The notes: generated by a model from the sequence alone, not told the origin. A stretch of DNA of 64,000 bases from Hevea brasiliensis (GCF_030052815.1 NC_079505.1:25188843-25252842); one strand, 5' to 3'. Positions 33,418-45,687 are shown, counted from the stretch's first letter. Numbers and translations are program-made.

Positions 33418-34236
33418 AAGTAAGTCTAATCTCGACACGAGAAGTTCCTCCATGACGAAGTGTACTTAACAGGATCCCGAAGGCCAATGATTAATGGAGG
33501 ACGAGTTACAAGACTTGACCTACGACCTCCTTTTCCTTACTTATTTCTTCGGATGCCCCTTTTCTGTTCTCGACTTTCTTCTTATTTTATAAAAGCGCCT
33601 ATGGTTTTCACTTTCCTTTTGCCCATTTGACTAGAAGCGCCCTTCCAGGTTTTCACCTCTAGTTTTTTTTTTTTTTTTAGGCCATTTCTTGCAAATCTCA
33701 TAGCAAAGTACGTGAGTTTATCAATTTTTAAATCCTAATCTTATGAAAAAATTTTAACTGATTAATAGTGCATTAGATAAAGGGATTGAAGAAGGACAAT
33801 ATTAAAGAGTGAGTATACGGGAAAGATAAAAGCAAAGTGAATAAAGTATGACTTTATTATGGTTTTAAGAAACAAAGGTACAGTTTCAAAGAAAAATGGT
33901 ACAAGGATAGATCTCACACATTCCTTGTAGTTAGCTTTGAAGTCTCTTAACTGCCATTATTTCAAGTACTCTGAAGCCTCATGCCATGACGGTTTATTTC
34001 CATCCTCGGTTTCATGCCCCGTTCCTTATTTCTCCCTTTTGGTTCTTGGGATGCCCTTTCGGGTTTTCACCCCTAGATTTTTTTTTTTTTTGCTCTTTCA
34101 GGACACCCTTTCAGGTTTTCGTCCCTCACTCATTTTACGGAAAGCGCCCTTCCAGGGTTTTCACCTTCTTTCACACATTTTGCTAGGAGCGCCCTTTCGG
34201 GTTTTCACCCCTACCCCCCCCCCTTTTTTTTTTTTT
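33418..34236 (-). repeat. 3' UTR with repeated GCGCCCTTTC...GGGTTTTCACC units
   Basis: At least five diverged units containing (A)GCGCCCTTCCAGGTTTTCACC or CCCTTTCGGGTTTTCACCCCT (33,630-34,213), and two homopolymer junctions (T run near 33,668, C then T run at 34,214-34,238). Reverse-complement reading: GGTGAAAACCxGAAAGGGCGC. Non-coding. Confidence 0.7.
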
Positions 34237-37200
34237 TTAGGCATAGTATCTCTTGATGGTGTCAGCATTCACAGGTCTTGGAAATTCTTCACCGTCCATG
34301 TGGGTCAAGATCAATGCCCCACCAGAAAATGCTTTTTTAACCACATAGGATCCCTCGTAGGTTGGTGACCATTTACCCCGGGGATCGTTTTGATTCGAAA
34401 GCACTTTCTTCAGGACTAGGTCCCCTGGTTGAAATTCACGTGGGCGAACACCTTGGTTAAATGCCCTGGCCATTCTTCTTTGGTAGAACTGCCCATGACA
34501 TGCCGCCGCTAGCCTCTTCTCATCTAGCAAATTTAATTGGTCCAACCTTGACTGGATCCATTCCGACTCATCAACCCTTGACTCTTTCAGAATTCTTAGA
34601 GAAGGAATTTCTACCTCGATAGGCAGTACAGCTTCCATTCCGTAAACCAGTGAGTATGGGGTTGCCCCAGTTGATGTCCTTACAGAAGTCCGGTATGCGT
34701 GAAGGGCATAAGGAAGCATATCATGCCAATCCTTATAAGTGACTGTCATTTTTCGAATTATTCTCTTGAGATTTTTATTTGCAACTTCCACTACTCCATT
34801 CATCTGGGGACGGTATGGTGAGGAATTGAGATGTCGGATTTTGTATTGATCACATAATCTCTGAATCTTTGGACCATTTAAATTCTTAGCGTTGTCAGTG
34901 ACGATTTCATTGGGGAGGCCATGTCGATAGATGATATTATTTCTGAGGAATTTGAGAAATGTGTTCTGTGTAATGTGGGCATATGATGTCGCTTCGACCC
35001 ATTTAGAAAAGTAATCGATAGCCACCAGGATAAATCTATGCCCATTAGATGCCTTAGGGTTAATGGGACCAATCACATCGATGCCCCACATTGCGAAAGG
35101 CCATGGTGAAACGAGGTTGAACAATTGGTGAGGCGGAACATTTATCGGATCCGCGTAGATTTGACACTTATGGCACTTTCAAAAATACTCGACGCAATCC
35201 TTTTCCATGGTAGTCCAAAAATATCCCCGTCTCATGATTTGCTTAGCCATCATATGCCCATTGGCATGGGTTGCACAGTTTCCCTCATGAGTCTCGAAAA
35301 AGATTCTCTTCGCCTCTTTTGCATCCACACATCTCAACAATTCTCCGTTGGAGCTCCTTTTGTATAGAGTTTCTCCACTAGGGAAGTATCCCAATGCTAA
35401 TCTCCGAATCATCCTCTTTTCGTTTTTGCTCGCCCCTAAGGGGAATTCTCTGGTTCTGATGTAAAGCAAGATGTCATGGTACCAAGGTTTACCATCAGGT
35501 TCTTCTTCGATCATGAAGCAGTATGCCGGCTCACTCCTTGCTTTAATCTTTAATACCTGAGTCGTCTGCCCTTCTTCCATTTGAGCCATAACAGCCAGGG
35601 TGGCTAAGGCATCTGCAAATTGATTCTTGTCTTGACTAAGGTGAGTGAAAGAGATTTCTTCGAACTTCTTAATCAGCTCCAGTAAGTACTTCTGATATGG
35701 GATTAGCTTCGGATCCTTAGTTTGCCATTCTCCCTTGACTTGATAAATGATCAGGTCTGAGTCTCCATATACCTCCAATTTCCTGACTTTCATTTCAATG
35801 GCAGCCTGTAGACCCATCACACAAGCTTCGTATTCTGCAACATTGTTGGTACAGTCAAATCTCAACTTGATAGCTATCGGGAAGTGTTTTCCATCCGGGG
35901 ATACCAATACACTCGATTCCACTCTGGGACAAATTGATGACTCGTCGAAATACATTTCCCTTACGTCAGCTGGCTCTTCTTCTCCGCAGTCTACTTCGTT
36001 AATATGCTCATCAGGGAACTCAAAATCCAGAGCTTCATAATCCTGGATAGGATTTTCTGCTAGGAGATCAGCGATCACGCTACCTTTGACTGCTTTTCGG
36101 GTCATATAGACAATTTCATATTGGAAGAGTATGACCTGCCATTTAGCTATCCTTCCTGGCACGAATGGGTTTTCGAATACATACTTAATAGGATCCATCC
36201 TGGAAATGAGCAATGTCTTATGATTCAACATGTAGTGTTTGAGGCGATTTGCTGTCCAGGCTAACGCGCAGCAAGTTTTCTCTAGGAAAGAGTACCTTGA
36301 CTCACAATCATTGAACTTTTTGCTCAGGTAATAAATAGCCCTTTCCTTTCGGCCGGTATCATCATGTTGCCCCAAAACACATCCCATTGAGCTTTGTTGG
36401 ACTGCCATATACGTAATCGAGGCCTTCCATGCCACCTGAAACCAATCGGTGGGTTTGATGCATCGCTTGATTTTCTCGAAAGCCTCTTGACAAATTGAAT
36501 CCCATTGAGTGGTGTTGTTCTTTCGGAGTAGTCTAAAAATAGGCTCAGCTTTAGCGGTGAGATTGGAAATAAACCTCGATATGTAGTTCAACTTCCCCAG
36601 GAAACTGCGCACCTCCCTTTCTGTTTTTGGGGATGGCATCTCTTGAGTGGCTCGAACTTTGTCCAGATCAACTTCTATTCCGTTCTCACTCACTATGAAT
36701 CCCAATAATTTCCCAGATCTAACTCCGAATATGCATGTGGCAGGGTTCAGTTTCAGCTGATATTTCCTGAGTCTCTCGAATACTTTCCTTATCACCTGCA
36801 CATGGCCTTCTCCTCCCCTGGACTTGATGATCATATCATCCACGTATACCTCCACTTCTTTATGCATCATATCATGGAATAATGTGACCATAGCACGTTG
36901 GTAGGTGGCGCCAGCATTCTTTAACCCGAAAGGCATGACCCGATAACAAAATACCCCCCATTGAGTGATAAAAGCAGTTTTCTCCTTGTCTTCCTCATCC
37001 ATTGGGATTTGATGGTACCCCAATGCACCATCGACACATGAACACCTGCCCAATCCCGCAGCATTGTCTACTAACACATCAATGTGAGGGAGAGGGAAAT
37101 CATCTTTCAAGCTTGCTTTATTAAGATCCCTGTAATCAACGCACACCCTGACTCTCCCGCCCTTCTTCATTACCGAGACAATGTTAGCTATCCATTGGGG

Positions 37201-37657
37201 ATATTTGACCACTTCCAGAAACCCAGCATCATACTGCTTCTTGACCTCATCCCTAACTTTGAGCAGTGTGTCAGGATTCATTCTTCTTAATTTCTGCTTT
37301 ACCGGGATTGTCCCCGGAATTAGGGGAATTTTATGCGTCACTATATGAGGGTCCAAACCAATCATATCATCATAGCACCAAGAAAATACGTCTAGGAATT
37401 CCTTGAGCAAACTGATCATATCTTCTAATTCTTCACTCTCCACAACCTTAAGTTCCCTTTTCACTTCTTCTGTGCCTAAGTTTACGGTGTGCGTTTCGTC
37501 TCCACAAGGCACTAGGGAAGGTTCATCTCTTTCATCTCTTTCTTCTGTGAGTTCCACCTCAGAATCACTTGAAGTAATGGCAGTTATGGGGATTTCAAAA
37601 TTAACCAGAGGAATTTCTGAGTCTATTGAATTATTATGTGTTAATTGATGAATGGTC
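34237..37657 (-). pseudogene. Ogre-like pol: reverse transcriptase, two RNase H domains, integrase; one stop
   Basis: A single frame of about 1,140 codons after a likely splice acceptor (TTCATTCAG ending at 37,658), broken only by a TGA at about 35,176-35,178. The order starts with RT (VCVDYRDLNKASLKDDFPLP; catalytic YVDDMIIKS). Next is a standard RNase H region and then the extra archaeal-like RNase H (MYFDES, NNVAEYEACVMGLQAA, YGDSDLII, FADALATLA: all four acidic positions present). Integrase follows with an H-H-C-C finger around the TGA, DDE residues in GIDVIGPINP, VTDNAKNLN and NGVVEVANK, and a C-terminal GDLVLKK/YEGSYVV segment. It reverse-transcribes and inserts the element. Two RNases H mark the Tat lineage. 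Catalytic motifs look intact; gag and protease upstream are not. Confidence 0.92.
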
Positions 37658-37836
37658 CTGAATGAACGAAAATGGAATATATTATAAAGATGGATTTCAA
37701 AAGGAAAGAAAAAGAGAATTGGATATAAAATGCACTATTAATTCATTAACATTTATGACATAAGAAAAGGGTCCATTTACAATATTACACTTGCCACCAT
37801 GGACAAAATGATCAAGTGCAGATAACCAAAAGTACT
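37658..37836 (-). other. Candidate Ogre-type intron between gag-pro and pol
   Basis: On the minus strand, coding sequence ends around ...ILNFD near 37,837 and resumes after TTCGTTCATTCAG at 37,658. The gap of about 170 bp is AT-rich with stops in all frames and a pyrimidine-rich stretch (CTCTTTTTCTTTCC). Ogre elements are known to splice an intron exactly here. The donor could not be fixed; GTACTT and GTTATC are the nearest GT candidates. Confidence 0.6.
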
Positions 37837-40800
37837 TTAATCGAAATTAAGTATAGGGATGTCCTCTGCTGTCCAGTTGTTCAGTTCTTGCCCTTCAGCT
37901 ATCGGCGAGACTAGAGCCTCATACAAGGAATCAAGATGGATGACATCGATGGATGGTTCATCGGGTGATTCTTCAATCTCTGCCGGATTTTCAATGACCG
38001 GTTTAGTAAAGACCTCTGTGATTCTCGGGACTACCTTCATTTTCCCAGTTTTCTGATCAAATCTTTGATCCCAAAGTCTATTCCTCATCCAGAATCGCCC
38101 ATGAGGGCATCCTCCTCATAACCCAAGCTACAACGACCAACCTTCTGGATAGCCGGTATAGGTTCGACAATCCCTTGTAATGCGGCGCCTAACCCCTTGC
38201 CCTCTTCATACCCATTCCTCAACATCACCTTGGCTACCATAGCCATAGCCCCTTTATTTCTTGAGACGGTTTCTTGTAATTCGAGGGCCTGGAAAGAGCT
38301 TTCCAATGACTCTTCAGCAGCTTCTACATAAGGAAGTGATTGTGGCTTGGTGACCAATATGGCTTCTTCCCCTCTCAGAGTGATGATTTTGCCGTCCATA
38401 ATGTACTTAATCTTCTGGTGCAAAGTTGAAGGAACGGCATTCGCTGAATGGATCCAAGGCCTCCCCAGCAACATAGTGTACGCAGGTTCGATGTTCATCA
38501 CTTGGAATGTGATGTTGAAGGTGCATGTGCCAATTTGGAGGGGCAAGTCAATGTCTCCCAGCACTTCTCTTCTTGTACCGTCAAAGGCTCTTACCACCAT
38601 AGCACTCTGACGTATATTTGAATGGTCAAACGGCAGCCTAGCCAAGGTGGCATTGGGCAGTACATTGAGCGTGGATCCATTATCAATAAGGACCTTGGCT
38701 ACTATGCAACCTTTGTAATGGCCCGGCCCACTAGTGATATTGTCCGCTCTGGGCCGAAGCCCTCACGGTTTTTAAAATGCGTCAATAGGGGCTACGAACC
38801 ACCAACTTATAAACCCAACATCTCTCCCGTGTTTTGCCGATGTGGGATTTGCCTAGGGTGTTACAACCTTTACACTTCACTGTCACATGTAGGGCCTTAG
38901 TGTGTACTAAGCCTGCAGGGTCTATCTCTTCTTCCCAGAAAGTGACAAAACTGGATGGCTGGATTTGTCCTACTATTTTCTCGAACTGCCCCGGTGTGAT
39001 GTCGGGGTTCACAAAGGCCTGATCCAGAATTTTCTGCAAGGCTTAACGGTGCACCTCAGAGCTCAGAATTAACGACAACAATGAAATTTGAGCAGGTGTC
39101 TTTCTTAATGTTCTACCACATCGTACTCACTTTGCTTCATTATTTGAAGCAACAGCTCCTCCTCTTTTTTAGGTCCGGCAGGTTCTTCTCTCTCTGCTTT
39201 CTCAGCCTCCTCTTCAGTATTTTCTCGCTGTTCTCCCATTTTTACTTTCCCCCTCTTCTTTTCCTTTTCCTCATTCCCGTAACACCTCCTACTTCTGGTT
39301 ATAAACTCAACTTCTGACTCAAGCGGGGAAGATTTTGTGGCAGCATCGGGCTGAGGATTAGCTTGGGGAGTAGTACTGCTAGTACGTCCGGCATAAGTCA
39401 TTTTGAAATGTTCATGAGGAGTGAAGCACAGTTTTGGAGGTGCCGCAGGTTAAGCAAAATTAGGAGCCGATATACTGCTTGACGCTCCTTGGGTGAAAAC
39501 TTGGAAGTTATAATTCCAAGGTATGGCATGGGTGTTTGTGACAGGGAGGCATTTTAGGAGGCGGGTTCGTATGATTGTTATTGGTGGTGATGATACTGGG
39601 GGTGAGAAAGTGATTATGTGATTAAGGGTAGAGGCGTTTTGGCCGAGTCGGGTTGTATTTACTCCGCCCTCCATCTTTGACTTTGCCTAGCATCTCAGAA
39701 CTTTGAGGGACAGTAAGTTCTGAACCTCTTGCTTAAACTCTTCACAATTTTGCAGCTCGTGGTTAGCTGCCCTACCATGATAGGGGCATCCCGTCCTATC
39801 TTGAGTTCATTATTTGGGGTGGAGGTAATCTTCCCTTACTGCCATTGTCAAAATTTCCTCAAAGTAAGGAATTAGTTGATCCACTTCCAAGGTTGACCCT
39901 TCTCCTTCCAATTCTATCATATTTGCATTATTGCCCACACCATGATTGGGCAATGGGTTCGAGGTAACATTGGGGAGAGAACCATTCCCTTCAATCTTCA
40001 ACCACCCATTCCTGATTAGGGCGTGCACCCTTCCCCTGAGTACCCTGCAGTTATCGGTTGAATGCCCTTGTGCCCTTCCATGATACTCATACAGGGCAGT
40101 GGCATCATACCACCTGGGGTATGGAGGCTGAATTGGGTCAAGGGGAATCGACACTATTTGATTTATACCGATGAGGTATCGGTATATTTCACTGAGTGGG
40201 AGGGGGAGAGGTGGATCAGGGTTTCTTTGGGGTCTTGGGTTATTTTGGGGTGGTCTGGGTTGAGCGGGTTGTGGAGGAGGTCTGGGCTGGTAAGTTGTGG
40301 GTGATGGATACTGTGGGCGTGGGTAAGGATAATTTGGAAAAGGGGGTGGAATGTTTGCAATGGTTTGGCCATTAGGGGGAGGATATGGCCGGTAGTTATT
40401 TGGAGGTAATGGGGAGTGATTGTTCTGTCGGGTGATGGAATGCACATCACCCTCTTTCTTCTTACCGAAACTGGCAGTTTTCTTCGCAGGACTCTTAGTC
40501 AAGTCCTGCAGTCGTCCCATCCTTAAATTAGCTTCTATCCTCTCACCAGCTTGGATAATATCCGAGAAGCTGTTGGAGGTATTTCCAATCATCATATTTA
40601 AATAAGGAGCCTTCAACGTTTCAATGAACAAGGAGCATAGTTCATTGTCAGTCACTGGAGGATATACTTCTGCAGCCTTCTCCCTCCATCTTTGGGCATA
40701 TTCCTTGAAGCTTTCCCTGTCTCTCTGTACTAGGTTTTGGAGATCTCTCCTTGTGGGGGCCACATCACAGTTAAATTTATATTGCTTCAGGAAAACATCT

Positions 40801-41501
40801 GCCAAATCTTTCCAGGAGCGCAGTTTTCTCTTGTCCAACTGAATGCACCATCTCAGGGCTGCCCCGGAGAGGCTCTCATGGAATAAGTGGACTAGAAGTC
40901 TATCGTCTTCTGTCAGGGCGAACATTTTAGCAATGTAGGTGGCCAGGTGAATGCGGGGGTCTGAGTTCCCGGTGTACTTGTCGAAGTCCGGGATTTTAAA
41001 CTTGGGCGGCACCACCACATCAGGAACCAATCTAAGTGATGCCACATCGACTGAACCATACATGTTTAGCCCCTGTATAGCTCTCAATCTCTCTTCTAGA
41101 GCGGACAGCTTCTCGTTTTCTCTCGTCTTATTTTCTCCTCCCACTGCAAGAGGTACTCCCCCAGTTGGGAAATGAGGGGCGGAATGAATTGGAGGGATCA
41201 GGACTGAAGGGGATGGTTCGGCATTTGAGATAGCAGGATAATAGGAGAAAGGGGGTTCATTATTCAGTGGGGCCAGATTGACAGTGATTGTCGGATCCGG
41301 GATCAATGGCAGGAAAGTGAAAGAGGTTGAAGCATAGTGAGAATCAACCGTTGTAGGAAGCGGGGGAGGTAGTGGTAAGTTAGGGTCTGAAGCAGGCTTA
41401 TTATGGGACATTTCCCTCATTAGTCTCATGAGATCCGAGAGTTGGTCTTTCGATTCGGAAACCTGTCCTTGTAGGTTCTGGACTTGTTCCTGGTCTTCCA
41501 T
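37837..41501 (-). pseudogene. Ogre-like gag-protease, disrupted
   Basis: From the ATG at 41,501 about 560 codons stay open: a coiled start, a Pro-rich linker, then the gag domain (DFDKYTGNSDPRIHLATYI, LSGAALRWCIQLD, FKEYAQRWREKAAEVYPP) and a second Pro-rich stretch. The incomplete knuckle YEYHGRAQGHSTDNCRVLRG follows. Further on, in pieces, come a second CPYHG...NCEEFK motif (about 39,750), an acidic Lys/Glu-rich block, FVTFWEEEIDP (about 38,950) and the aspartic protease (VLIDNGSTLNVLP near 38,670; YTMLLGRPWIHSANAVPSTL). Gag would form the particle and the protease would cut the polyprotein. Damage: stops near 39,810, 39,675, 39,448 and 39,102, a frameshift between 39,105 and 39,040, a 152-bp insertion at 38,714, and a frameshift near 38,090. 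Confidence 0.88.
38714..38865 (-). mobile_element. 152-bp solo LTR of a TRIM-like miniature retrotransposon
   Basis: Read on the minus strand it starts TGTAACACCC and ends GGCCATTACA. It is flanked by a perfect 5-bp duplication (acctt, 38,709-38,713 and 38,866-38,870). It holds the plant-TRIM-like motif TCCCACATCGG, a TTTATAAG box and AGCGGACAATATC. It sits between the codons for KCKG and CIVAKVLIDNG of the protease, so it interrupts that domain and shifts the frame (157 added bases). It is the youngest identifiable insertion in the nest. Confidence 0.88.
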
Positions 41502-41926
41502 TATCTTTTTTGTTCGTGATCTTGTTAAGTACACTCGTTTGGGTTGAACTGCGTGTCTGGTCAGGCTTGCTTTGTTTGAAGCAATGTTGATTTTCTATAG
41601 GAAGTTGAAAAGTTTTTAATGAATTTTGAATTTCGTAAAAAAAAATTAAAGGTCCTGGTTCGGACAAAGGATACAGTGGCATTTGGAAGCCAAAATAAAA
41701 TCTGTGGAAGAATGATTGCATCAATTTTATCATGGCATCGTTCGATAGTCTGACTGTGAATGACTGGATTGAATGCGCATCTATGATACCTATCCATATG
41801 GCGTATCCAATTTTTCGCATAACCCTAGCGAGGGGGCTCCTACGGGAGATACTATTCATTCACAATTTTGCTAAACAATGGCCCAAAAGTTATTCCATTA
41901 ACTGAATAATTCATACACAGCATTCT
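41502..41926 (-). other. Spacer between ORF1 and gag of the Ogre-like element
   Basis: About 420 bp without a continuous frame of protein-like composition. It presumably holds the gag leader. Open frames on this strand look like shadows. Confidence 0.5.
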
Positions 41927-43834
41927 TTACATTGGCCTAGGCTCAGGGAGGTTCTTTATAATGTAATGACATTTCCTGAGATATTCATAGAGCCTTTCTT
42001 CTTGTCTGGCAGGGTCGAACATTTTCAGGGCATACTCAGATTCAGGTAGGAGTTCTTGCTTCCCCTGTGCTATCATTCTCTCCAGCTGGTCAACATTCTC
42101 TTTCAGCTCATGATAGAGAGCGGCTTGTCTTTCTTTTTCCTTTCTTTCTTTTGCACATTCTTTTAGAATATCCTTGATAAGCAGTGCTTGTTCCTTCAGT
42201 TTAAGCTTCTTCTTTTTGCTTTCTTGTTTATACTCTTCTACGAGTATCTCCTGGTATTTCATTTTCTCCTGAAGCTTGCTATTCTGTACTTCTATTTCTT
42301 TTATTATAGCTTAGAGAGAGCTTTTTTCCTTTTCCCACCTTGTCTCTTGCTCTTCGAACCCCATCTTTTCGGTCCTTGCCTCTTCCCTGAGCTTTCTTAC
42401 TTTCCTTTTGAGGATCTGCTGTTGGTCCTCCAACTGTTTTATTTGTTCTTGCAGTTGTGAGTTTTCGGTGTTTGCCTTTTATAGGGAGTCGACCAAACGA
42501 TCACCAGCTTCTTCTGAAAGGACGTTTTAGCAAGGGTTACTGCCTTCAAATTCGGTTGGATCTGCAGTTAAGTGTTCTTGATCCCTGTCAGCCCTCCATT
42601 TAAGATAATCGCCCATGGCACTTGGACCTTTAGGCGACCTTTCCATCATAGTGATGTTTTCACAGGATCTGTGAGCTATTTTCAATCCTTCCTCATCATT
42701 GAGCTCATGGTAGAAATGACCTTGGTGGTATTCTTTAATGTTGATTCTGAACTGTGTTGAGCCAAACTGTCTCATTACTAATGCTGGAGTGTAACTTGTG
42801 TATCCAGTCACTCCGATTAGGGATACTGATTGATTACCCCCCGTGCTGACCACAATGGATTGACCCGACGTCCACAATTTCCTCCAACAGTAGTCATGGC
42901 TGTTGAAGCTCAAAATCCGTTCTTGCCACTGCGGCTCATCCTTTGGGCTGATCACTAATCTGGTCATCTTCTCGATGAGAGGCTGGTCAAGGTACCAAGT
43001 CAATCCCTTTGTCTCCACAGGACACATATGACTGATAATCCAGAGGTGCAACAATTGAGAATAGCATTTAATGGACCCCTTGCCTTGTTGTCTGCAGTAA
43101 GTAAGGGTTAAGAAAGTCTCGGCAAGAATTGTCGGTACTGGATTGACCTTTTGTTTTTCTACTGCCCAGAACATCTCCGCAACGTTGCAGGTTATAATTC
43201 CCGAAGGTCCAGGGAACAAGATCAGGCCATAGATCCCTAAAGCGAGCGTCAATGAAGCTTGATCCCACTGTTCATCTTGGATGTATTGATCCATCCACTT
43301 CTTGAGATGAGTCTAATACCATCCATGCATGTTCCCTTTGACAGTTTCCCTCGCTTTTGCTTCTTCCGGGGGAATCCCCATCATATGTGCGAATCGTTTC
43401 CAGGTTTGCCTATGCTCGAGGTGCAGGTAAATCCGATTCTGCACCGCATAAGGAATTTCTAGCAATGCCTGATATTCTTCCATAGTGGGAGCAGTATCGA
43501 TATCGTTGAAAGAGAACACCCCATACTTAGGATTCCAAACTGACAACATGGCCTTGAATGCCGGGACTTGGACTTTGACTTTGACTCGTATCAAGGTTGC
43601 AATCCTCCCATATTTCTTCTCAAATCGTGCTTTGACCTGATCGGGAAATGACTTCCAACCATTAGCCAGACCCTCGAGACTGTTCATTCTAACCTCAATT
43701 TTGCTCAGGTCCAATGGAGGTAATGAGCTACTATCACTTCGTGGGGGCACTGAACTATGAGGCGGTTAGGGCCATGGTTTAGCATTCTGTTCTGATTTAA
43801 GAACTTCTCCTACCAACTGACTCGAGGATGCCAT
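41927..43834 (-). pseudogene. Ogre-like ORF1 (plant retroelement DUF7745-like protein), five stops
   Basis: One reading frame of 636 codons from the ATG at 43,834 keeps register to the end at 41,927 but has stops at about 43,766, 43,310, 42,527, 42,480 and 42,309. The N-terminal two thirds contain PLDLSKIEVRMNSLEGLANG, FSFNDIDTAPTMEEYQALL, ILAETFLTLTYCRQQGKG and WTSGQSIVVSTGG. I associate these, from memory, with the plant DUF7745 family found in retroelements. The last about 190 residues are a long Lys/Glu/Gln coiled coil. The position between primer site and gag is that of ORF1 in Ogre elements, whose function is unknown. All five stops could come from single C-to-T changes in Gln codons. 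Confidence 0.8.
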
Positions 43835-44853
43835 GTTAAAAATGATGCTTATCCTTTTACAGACCTTATTTTGGTGATGCCTGCAGGAAAGACTTGTTAG
43901 CAGGATAAATTCAGGTAGTTTTGAATTATACTGTTGGCAGAATGACACCTACACACTTATCAAAGTAGGAAAGTGTGTAGGTTTTCTCGACAGTATGATT
44001 CAAGATTACCCTCAAAATAAGAACAAAATAAAATATGCGTAATAGGGTAAGAGTAAGTATGCCCCTTTTATCTTAAAATAGGGAGAGTCCTGGTACCGGA
44101 TAGGTGCTACCTAATTGGATAGTTCTATCTTATAAGGTAGCTTGCTATGGCTTCTAGCCATAGCAAGATTACCCTCAAAATAAGAACAAAATAAAATATG
44201 CGTAATAGGGTAAGAGTAAGTATGCCCCTTTTATCTTAAAATAGGGAGAGTCCTGGTACCGGATAGGTGCTACCTAATTGGATAGTTCTATCTTATAAGG
44301 TAGCTTGCTATGGCTTCTAGCTATCGTGATAGTTTAGCTCAAGGTCTAATCTTCTAAAAGCCACAGGTTCCCAAATTGCCCCAACTGTAAACAGTAGAGC
44401 CCCATTCTATCCCCCATGATACTGTCAGGAAAGTTCCACGGGTATCACAATAGATAGAACGAGTTTCAATCTGAGCAGAAGCCTTTACGCATACTAACGG
44501 GGTAAAACCTACGGGTACCGCTACATGACCCCCTCCTACTTTCCTAAAAGGGTAAGAAAGCCCTGGTATAGGGCTGAAGTGTGTGAGGACATTACGTGAG
44601 TGTTCAGTGTGTGAAGGGACACCTTTACCTCTTCCCAATATAGGGGGATTTTTATTTTTTTCTTTTTAGACGAAGAATGCTGTAGAATATAAAACAAAAA
44701 TAAACAAAGCGGTTAGCAGAAATAACAAACATCAATAGACTAAGGTTTTCGAATTTCGTAAATTGAACCTATCTAAATATAATTCTAGTTTATTGGAACA
44801 TAAAATTAAATCTGCTTTTGGACCTGCAGTAGGGGTTGAAGGAAAATCAACAT
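43835..44853 (-). other. Untranslated leader of the Ogre-like element
   Basis: About 1 kb between the primer site and ORF1, containing a 163-bp tandem duplication. No gene is credible here; a 94-codon frame at 44,354-44,638 has no family features. Confidence 0.6.
44001..44326. repeat. 163-bp tandem duplication in the leader
   Basis: Two almost identical units starting CAAGATTACCCTCAAAATAA at 44,001 and 44,164, each containing TGGTACCGGATAGGTGCTACC and ATAAGGTAGCTTGCTATGG. The near-identity implies a recent event or reverse-transcription slippage. Confidence 0.93.
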
Positions 44854-44870
44854 GTTCCCAAATGAGTCGC
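44854..44870 (-). promoter_or_regulatory. Primer binding site of the Ogre-like element
   Basis: On the minus strand GCGACTCATTTGGGAAC follows the LTR end by a few bases. A GCGACTC...GGGGAC-type site is usual in this clade and pairs with a tRNA 3' end (often given as tRNA-Arg). The match here is imperfect, as expected for a decayed copy. Confidence 0.55.
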
Positions 44871-45295
44871 TAAGTCATGCAAGGTGTTTTATGTCGCCTG
44901 GACGAACACTAACCGAAGTGGGAAAGATTGAGGAGTCACCACTTTAATTTTAAGGGAAATTAAAGAAAACCATTTGTGAAATGAAAATTAAAATGAAACC
45001 ACTTCAAATACAGAGATTCTAGGTTCGGGGTCCATAAACGGGTGGGGAAGGTGTTAGGCACCCCACCTCGTCCCTCAATGAGGGTGAGCAGATTTAACCT
45101 TACGTTCTCTATAAATTAGAATCGATAGTTAGAGGGGTTCGAATGGAAATGTTAATCCTTTTGATAAAAAGGAATATTTGATTTTTCATTAATTCGGATT
45201 ACCCAGATACATAAGTAAATGAGACAACCTTAGTGAATTGGTGTTGTGTTATAGTTTTCGTTTGTGGGATTACTTTGCATATTTATTAGAATTCG

Positions 45296-45687
45296 ATTTG
45301 AGAATCGGATAAGAACTCTCCTCCGATCTCTTTTAGATTAAAATTTCGATTGGAGATCGGATAAGAACTCTCCTCCGATCTCTTTTAGATATTTATGAGA
45401 ATTTTTTTAGTGAGAATCGGATAAGAACTCTCCTCCGATCTCTTTTAAATATCTATTAAAATTTTTGGTTGAGAATCGGATAAGAACTCTCCTCCGATCT
45501 CCTTTGAATATTTATTTATTAAAATTTTTGGTTGAGAATCGGATAAGAACTCTCCTCCGATCTCTTTTGAATATTTATTAAAATTTTGGATAGAGAATCG
45601 GATAAGAACTCTCCTCCGATCTCCTTTAAATATTTATTAGATTTTTAGCATGAGAATCGGATAAGAACTCTCCTCCGATCTCTTTAA
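45296..45687. repeat. Palindromic tandem array in the 5' LTR, seven units
   Basis: Same GAATCGGATAAGAACTCT plus CCTCCGATCTC units as at 27,157-27,606 but one unit fewer. It is downstream of the 5' LTR promoter and so within the element's RNA leader. Confidence 0.92.

Noticed and set aside
34237..35124. Separate integrase gene
   Set aside because: Same frame as the upstream reverse transcriptase with only a TGA between; one pol polyprotein.
43313..43750. Host gene encoding a DUF7745-like protein
   Set aside because: It lies between the primer site and gag of the Ogre-like element, on the same strand and in the position of ORF1; it is part of the retroelement.
44354..44638. 94-codon minus-strand frame in the Ogre-like leader
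   Set aside because: No recognisable domain and not preceded by promoter-like sequence; it is in the untranslated leader.
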